Part shown: positions 62,079 through 64,000 of the stretch, piece by piece
Layout: each line of letters begins with the position of its first letter
How positions within the stretch are numbered: position 1 is the first letter of the stretch
NCBI RefSeq assembly: GCF_013340205.1
Contig: NZ_BJTG01000005.1
Coordinates: 248,001 to 312,000, forward strand
Length of the DNA stretch: 64,000 nt
Source: Anaeromyxobacter diazotrophicus
GTDB lineage: Bacteria; Myxococcota; Myxococcia; Myxococcales; Anaeromyxobacteraceae
Reading direction: 5' to 3'
The notes under the pieces: generated by a model
The model's database searches: none
The model's input: only the letters and a program-made list of their open reading frames with translations
Told to the model about the DNA's origin: nothing
Program-made: the position numbers and the translations under genes

Positions 62079-63875
62079 TCAGAGCTGGTCGTCCTCGATG
62101 GCCAGCGCCCCCTCGGCCCCCTCCACCACGGTGAGCGCCAGCCCGGGCGCGCGCGCCAGGACGTGATCGGCGTAGAAGCGCGCGGTGGCGAGCTTGGCGC
62201 GGTAGAAGCCCGCCTCGCCCGCGCCCTCGCCCAGGCGCTGGTGCGCGACCAGCGCGGCGCGGGCCATCTGCCACCCGCCGGCGACGGTTCCGAGCAGGTC
62301 GAGGAAGGGGACCGCGCCCACCGACGGCCGCCGGACGTCGGGGCCGTAGGTCCCTACCACGAACTCGGTCGCGCGCTCGAGCGCCGCGAGCCCCTCGTGC
62401 AGCCGCGCCCCGATGGCGGCGAGGAGGGCGCTGTCCCGGCGCCCGAGCTGCCCCTCCACCTCGCGCACCTCGCGGATGAGCGCGGCCGCCGCCGCCCCGC
62501 GGTCGCGCGCGATCTTGCGCCCGATGAGGTCGGCGGCCTGGATGCCGGTGGTCCCCTCGTAGATGGGCGTGATGCGCGCGTCGCGCAGGTGCTGCGCCGC
62601 GCCGGTCTCCTCGACGTAGCCCATGCCGCCGTGGATCTGCACGCCGAGCGAGGCGTTCTCGACCGCCATCTCGGTGGCCCAGCCCTTCACCACCGGGATC
62701 ATGAGGTCGACGAACGCCTGGCGCTCCTGCCGGCGCGCGGCGTCGGGGTGCCGGCGCGCGGTGTCGGTCGCCGCCGCCACCGCGCAGGCGAGCGCGCGCA
62801 TGGCCTCGGTGCGCGACTTCATGAGCATGAGCATCCGGCGCACGTCGGGGTGGCGGACGATGGCGACCCGCTCGCGGCTGCGCGCGCCGAGCTCGGTGCC
62901 CTGGAGCCGCTCGCGGGCGTAGTCGAGCGCGCGCTGGTAGGCGCGCTCGGAGATCCCGATGCCCTCCAGCCCGACCGCGAAGCGGGCGGCGTTCATCATG
63001 ATGAACATGTACTCGAGCCCGCGGTGCTCCTCGCCCACGAGCCAGCCCACCGCGCCGCCCTGGTCCCCGAACGCCAGCACCGCGGTCGGGCTGCCGTGGA
63101 TGCCGAGCTTGTGCTCGATCGAAACGCAGCGGACGTCGTTGCGCGCGCCGAGGCCGCCGCCCTCCTTCGGCAGGAACTTCGGCACGACGAAGAGCGAGAT
63201 GCCCTTCACGCCCTCGGGCGCGTCCGGGGTGCGCGCCAGCACCAGGTGGACGATGTTCTCGGCCAGGTCGTGCTCGCCGTAGGTGATGAAGATCTTCTGG
63301 CCCTCGAGCTTGTAGGTCCCGTCGCCCTGGGGGACGGCGCGGGTGCGCACGCTCGCGAGGTCCGAGCCGGCCTGCGGCTCGGTGAGCACCATGGTGCCGG
63401 TCCACTCCCCGCTCACCAGCTTCGGCAGGTAGGTGCGCCGGAGCGCCTCCGAGCCGCGGAGCTCGATGGCCTCGATGGCGCCGCGGGTGAGCATCGGGCA
63501 GAGCGCGAAGGCGACGTTGGCGCCGTTCCACATCTCGTCGACGAGCGCCGAGACGAGCCGCGGCAGCCCCTGGCCGCCGTGCTCCGGATCGCACGAGAGC
63601 GCGTTCCACCCGGCCTCGACGAACTGCCGGTACGCGTCGCGCCAGCCGGGGGCGGTGGTCACCTCGCCGTCGCGCCAGCGCGCGCCCTCGCGGTCGCCGA
63701 CGCGGTTGAGCGGCGACAGCACGCCCGAGGCGAACTTGCCCGCCTCGGTGAGGATGGCCTCGGTCACCTCCCGGGTGGCGTCCTCGCAGCCGGGCAGGCG
63801 GGCGACCTCCTCGAGCGGGGTGAGCTCGCGCAGCACGAAGTGCATGTCGCGGAGGGGAGCGGTGTACTCCTTCAT
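62079..63875 (-). CDS. Acyl-CoA dehydrogenase (long, about 600-residue type)
   Basis: A 598-residue flavoenzyme that forms the 2,3 double bond of acyl-CoA in beta-oxidation. The FAD/substrate motif is LTEPQAGSDLASVRTRAV, followed by KIFITYGEHDLAENIVHLVL; the helical domain has GGMGYVEETGAAQHLRDARI and TPIYEGTTGIQAADLIGRKI with the catalytic Glu in YEGTT. The extra C-terminal helices (VREVEGQLGRRDSALLAAIG onward) mark the larger subfamily. GGAGG precedes the ATG at 63875. The dehydrogenase gene at 63934 lies upstream, so this is a fatty-acid oxidation operon that leaves the window. Confidence 0.93.
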   Translation of the reverse strand: MKEYTAPLRDMHFVLRELTPLEEVARLPGCEDATREVTEAILTEAGKFASGVLSPLNRVGDREGARWRDGEVTTAPGWRDAYRQFVEAGWNALSCDPEHGGQGLPRLVSALVDEMWNGANVAFALCPMLTRGAIEAIELRGSEALRRTYLPKLVSGEWTGTMVLTEPQAGSDLASVRTRAVPQGDGTYKLEGQKIFITYGEHDLAENIVHLVLARTPDAPEGVKGISLFVVPKFLPKEGGGLGARNDVRCVSIEHKLGIHGSPTAVLAFGDQGGAVGWLVGEEHRGLEYMFIMMNAARFAVGLEGIGISERAYQRALDYARERLQGTELGARSRERVAIVRHPDVRRMLMLMKSRTEAMRALACAVAAATDTARRHPDAARRQERQAFVDLMIPVVKGWATEMAVENASLGVQIHGGMGYVEETGAAQHLRDARITPIYEGTTGIQAADLIGRKIARDRGAAAAALIREVREVEGQLGRRDSALLAAIGARLHEGLAALERATEFVVGTYGPDVRRPSVGAVPFLDLLGTVAGGWQMARAALVAHQRLGEGAGEAGFYRAKLATARFYADHVLARAPGLALTVVEGAEGALAIEDDQL

Positions 63876-63933
63876 GTGAGCCTCCAGGGCCGCGCGGCGG
63901 CGGCGGTGAGACCTCGGTCGAGGCGCCGGCGCT

Positions 63934-64000
63934 TCACTCGTACGCGAAGAAGCCGCGCTTCGTCTTCCGGCCCAGCCGGCCGGCGGCCACGAGCTCCTTG
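63934..64000 (-). CDS. 3-hydroxyacyl-CoA dehydrogenase, C-terminal end only
   Basis: Only the last 21 residues lie in the window: KELVAAGRLGRKTKRGFFAY plus E, then stop at 63934-63936. VxAGxLGRKTxRGFxxY is the conserved C-terminus of 3-hydroxyacyl/3-hydroxybutyryl-CoA dehydrogenases. This enzyme would act two steps after the neighbouring acyl-CoA dehydrogenase. Whether it is a small Hbd-type or a larger FadB-type protein cannot be told here. Confidence 0.75.
   Translation of the reverse strand, partial: KELVAAGRLGRKTKRGFFAYE

Noticed and set aside
57379-63609. A 2076-residue minus-strand open frame
   Set aside because: It runs out of frame through the FG-GAP, acyl-CoA dehydrogenase and protease genes and has shadow composition. 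Only its pieces in other frames show real families.

Overview
The window is extremely GC-rich and its gene content points to a Myxococcota bacterium, most like Anaeromyxobacter. The reasons are a multihaem lipoprotein cytochrome, a spirochaete/planctomycete/delta-type EF-G, ECF and sigma-54-type regulators, and many secreted lipoproteins and hydrolases. Species cannot be proven from this sequence alone. I see no insertion sequence, CRISPR array, rRNA or phage.

Layout. 1-2583: end of lgt, two small genes, tRNA-Phe and its terminator. 2733-3118: decayed dps. 3356-11142: two tandem pairs, each a PQQ-type quinoprotein followed by a TonB-dependent receptor. 11248-21980: a carbohydrate-active region. 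A four-gene minus-strand operon of lipoproteins (GH2-like, TOS1-like, GH64-like, GH128-like) and a separate GH79-like lipoprotein surround a broken metzincin-like lipoprotein gene and a scrap of an amidohydrolase. 22659-26231: EF-G and a RecA/SLOG-like fusion. 26283-29978: VOC, Fur and TetR genes on the minus strand, a clear bidirectional TetR operator, a DUF4242 gene and a flavin oxidase. 30396-32100: ECF sigma factor, zinc-finger anti-sigma factor and Spy/CnrX-like metal sensor.

32634-41346 is respiratory. An eight-haem cytochrome reads through an in-frame UGA, a candidate selenocysteine codon with a plausible hairpin just downstream. It is followed by a terminator, a PAS/AAA+ regulator that lacks GAFTGA, a CPA2 antiporter with UspA domains, a YedF/DsrE-like protein of the selenium-linked family, and an NnrS-like membrane protein.

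41378-54744 is mixed, then metal-related. It holds an ArsC-like/ArsN2 fusion that has lost its catalytic cysteine, a receiver protein and a VKOR-DsbA fusion. These precede a complete copper/silver efflux set (cupredoxin, TolC, CusB, CusA), which is followed by small CGC-tailed secreted proteins and a Met-rich lipoprotein. 54820-64000 holds a PAS protein, DUF488, several small secreted proteins (one Hcp-like), a cytosolic M4 protease beside a divergent lipoprotein, a large FG-GAP lipoprotein, and the start of a fatty-acid oxidation operon that leaves the window.

The strongest leads are the candidate selenocysteine cytochrome with a YedF-like protein nearby, the lipoprotein beta-1,3-glucan degradation operon with a fungal-type TOS1-like protein, and the duplicated quinoprotein-receptor pairs.
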